Part shown: one piece after another, positions 63,768 through 64,000 of the stretch
Position numbering within the stretch: position 1 is the stretch's first letter
Layout of the letters: the number at the start of each line of letters is the position of its first letter
Translations under genes and position numbers: made by a program
Notes under the pieces: generated by a model
What the model was told of the DNA's origin: nothing
Database searches by the model: none
The model's input: the letters and a program-made list of their open reading frames with translations, nothing else
NCBI RefSeq assembly: GCF_042186555.1
Contig: NC_133332.1
Coordinates: 205,064,609-205,128,608, forward strand
Origin: Aquarana catesbeiana
Taxonomy: Eukaryota; Chordata; Amphibia; Anura; Ranidae
DNA: 64,000 nucleotides
Reading direction: 5' to 3'

Positions 63768-64000
63768 ATTGTAAGAAAATAAGAATAAAGAAGAAAATAA
63801 AAACGCTGACAGGCCGGTCATTATCACAGAAACAACCCTTATGGACTCTTCTGTCATAAATGCTTCTCCCTGCCTGTCAGTGGTAATTTACACTGAGCCA
63901 CGCATGCGTAGCTCAGAGTACATTTACGGTACCACTCTGTACCGTGATGAAGTGATTCCCATACGCAAGTGCATGAGTGAAGTCATTGCGGCCTGGCCAT
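63768..64000. other. Window end, no gene seen
   Basis: A short inverted motif ggtaccactctgtacc lies near 63929-63944. No element is assigned. Confidence 0.3.

Overview
This window looks like transposon-dense, non-genic vertebrate DNA. The mix of elements is the kind found in large anuran genomes: Tc1-like elements, many short inverted-repeat elements, L1-type LINEs, a chromodomain Ty3/gypsy element, a BEL/Pao element, ERV-like LTRs and an L2-type 3' tail. I infer a frog, probably ranoid. That is a judgement from element families I recognise, not from a host gene. I found no host exon, tRNA or rRNA that I can support. Almost every long open frame belongs to a mobile element or is a by-product of a minisatellite.

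Layout. 0-7.6 kb: an ERV-type solo LTR (433-1907, 4-bp target duplication), a diverged direct-repeat pair (about 2.0-2.8 and 4.0-4.5 kb), an inverted-repeat element (5593-6087), an L2-like 3' tail (6140-6423) and a hAT-type element with a perfect 8-bp duplication (6432-7611) carrying a 26-bp minisatellite. 7.99-9.62 kb: a complete but mutated Tc1-like element. 9.63-14.82 kb: an LTR element with two 708-bp LTRs and no reverse transcriptase; its interior holds a long decayed reading frame I cannot identify. 14.84-15.06 kb: the 5' end of another Tc1-like family.

15.75-37.54 kb is a nest. A second Tc1-like family is split at its transposase gene by a BEL/Pao element (16469-37060, 5-bp duplication). 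The BEL/Pao interior has lost most of pol and holds a Ty3/gypsy chromodomain element. The gypsy 5' LTR was in turn split by a full-length L1-type LINE (22470-29050, 13-bp duplication). A pair of inverted LTR-like arms (30711-32800) and unclassified DNA lie between the gypsy element and BEL gag.

37.5-48.6 kb is a field of short inverted-repeat elements: TTAA-flanked (piggyBac-like), TTA-flanked (Harbinger-like) and ATTA-flanked. A second copy of the first Tc1 family (45186-47614) is itself interrupted at a TA by an element with a 278-bp near-perfect palindrome. 48.6-51.0 kb is an inverted-repeat element dominated by a G-rich ~37-bp minisatellite. 51.8-58.2 kb is a second L1-type LINE with frameshifts in both ORFs. 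58.4-64 kb holds another TTAA element containing a hAT insertion, an element with ~0.4-0.5 kb inverted arms, an inverted-repeat element split by a second solo LTR of the first family, and a 170-bp hAT MITE with a perfect 8-bp duplication.

These elements show who jumped into whom more than any cooperating pathway. Within each autonomous family the expected division of labour is visible: gag/protease/RT/integrase, ORF1p/ORF2p, and transposase plus inverted repeats. Most copies are broken. The L1 at 23.0-26.6 kb keeps a full-length ORF2.
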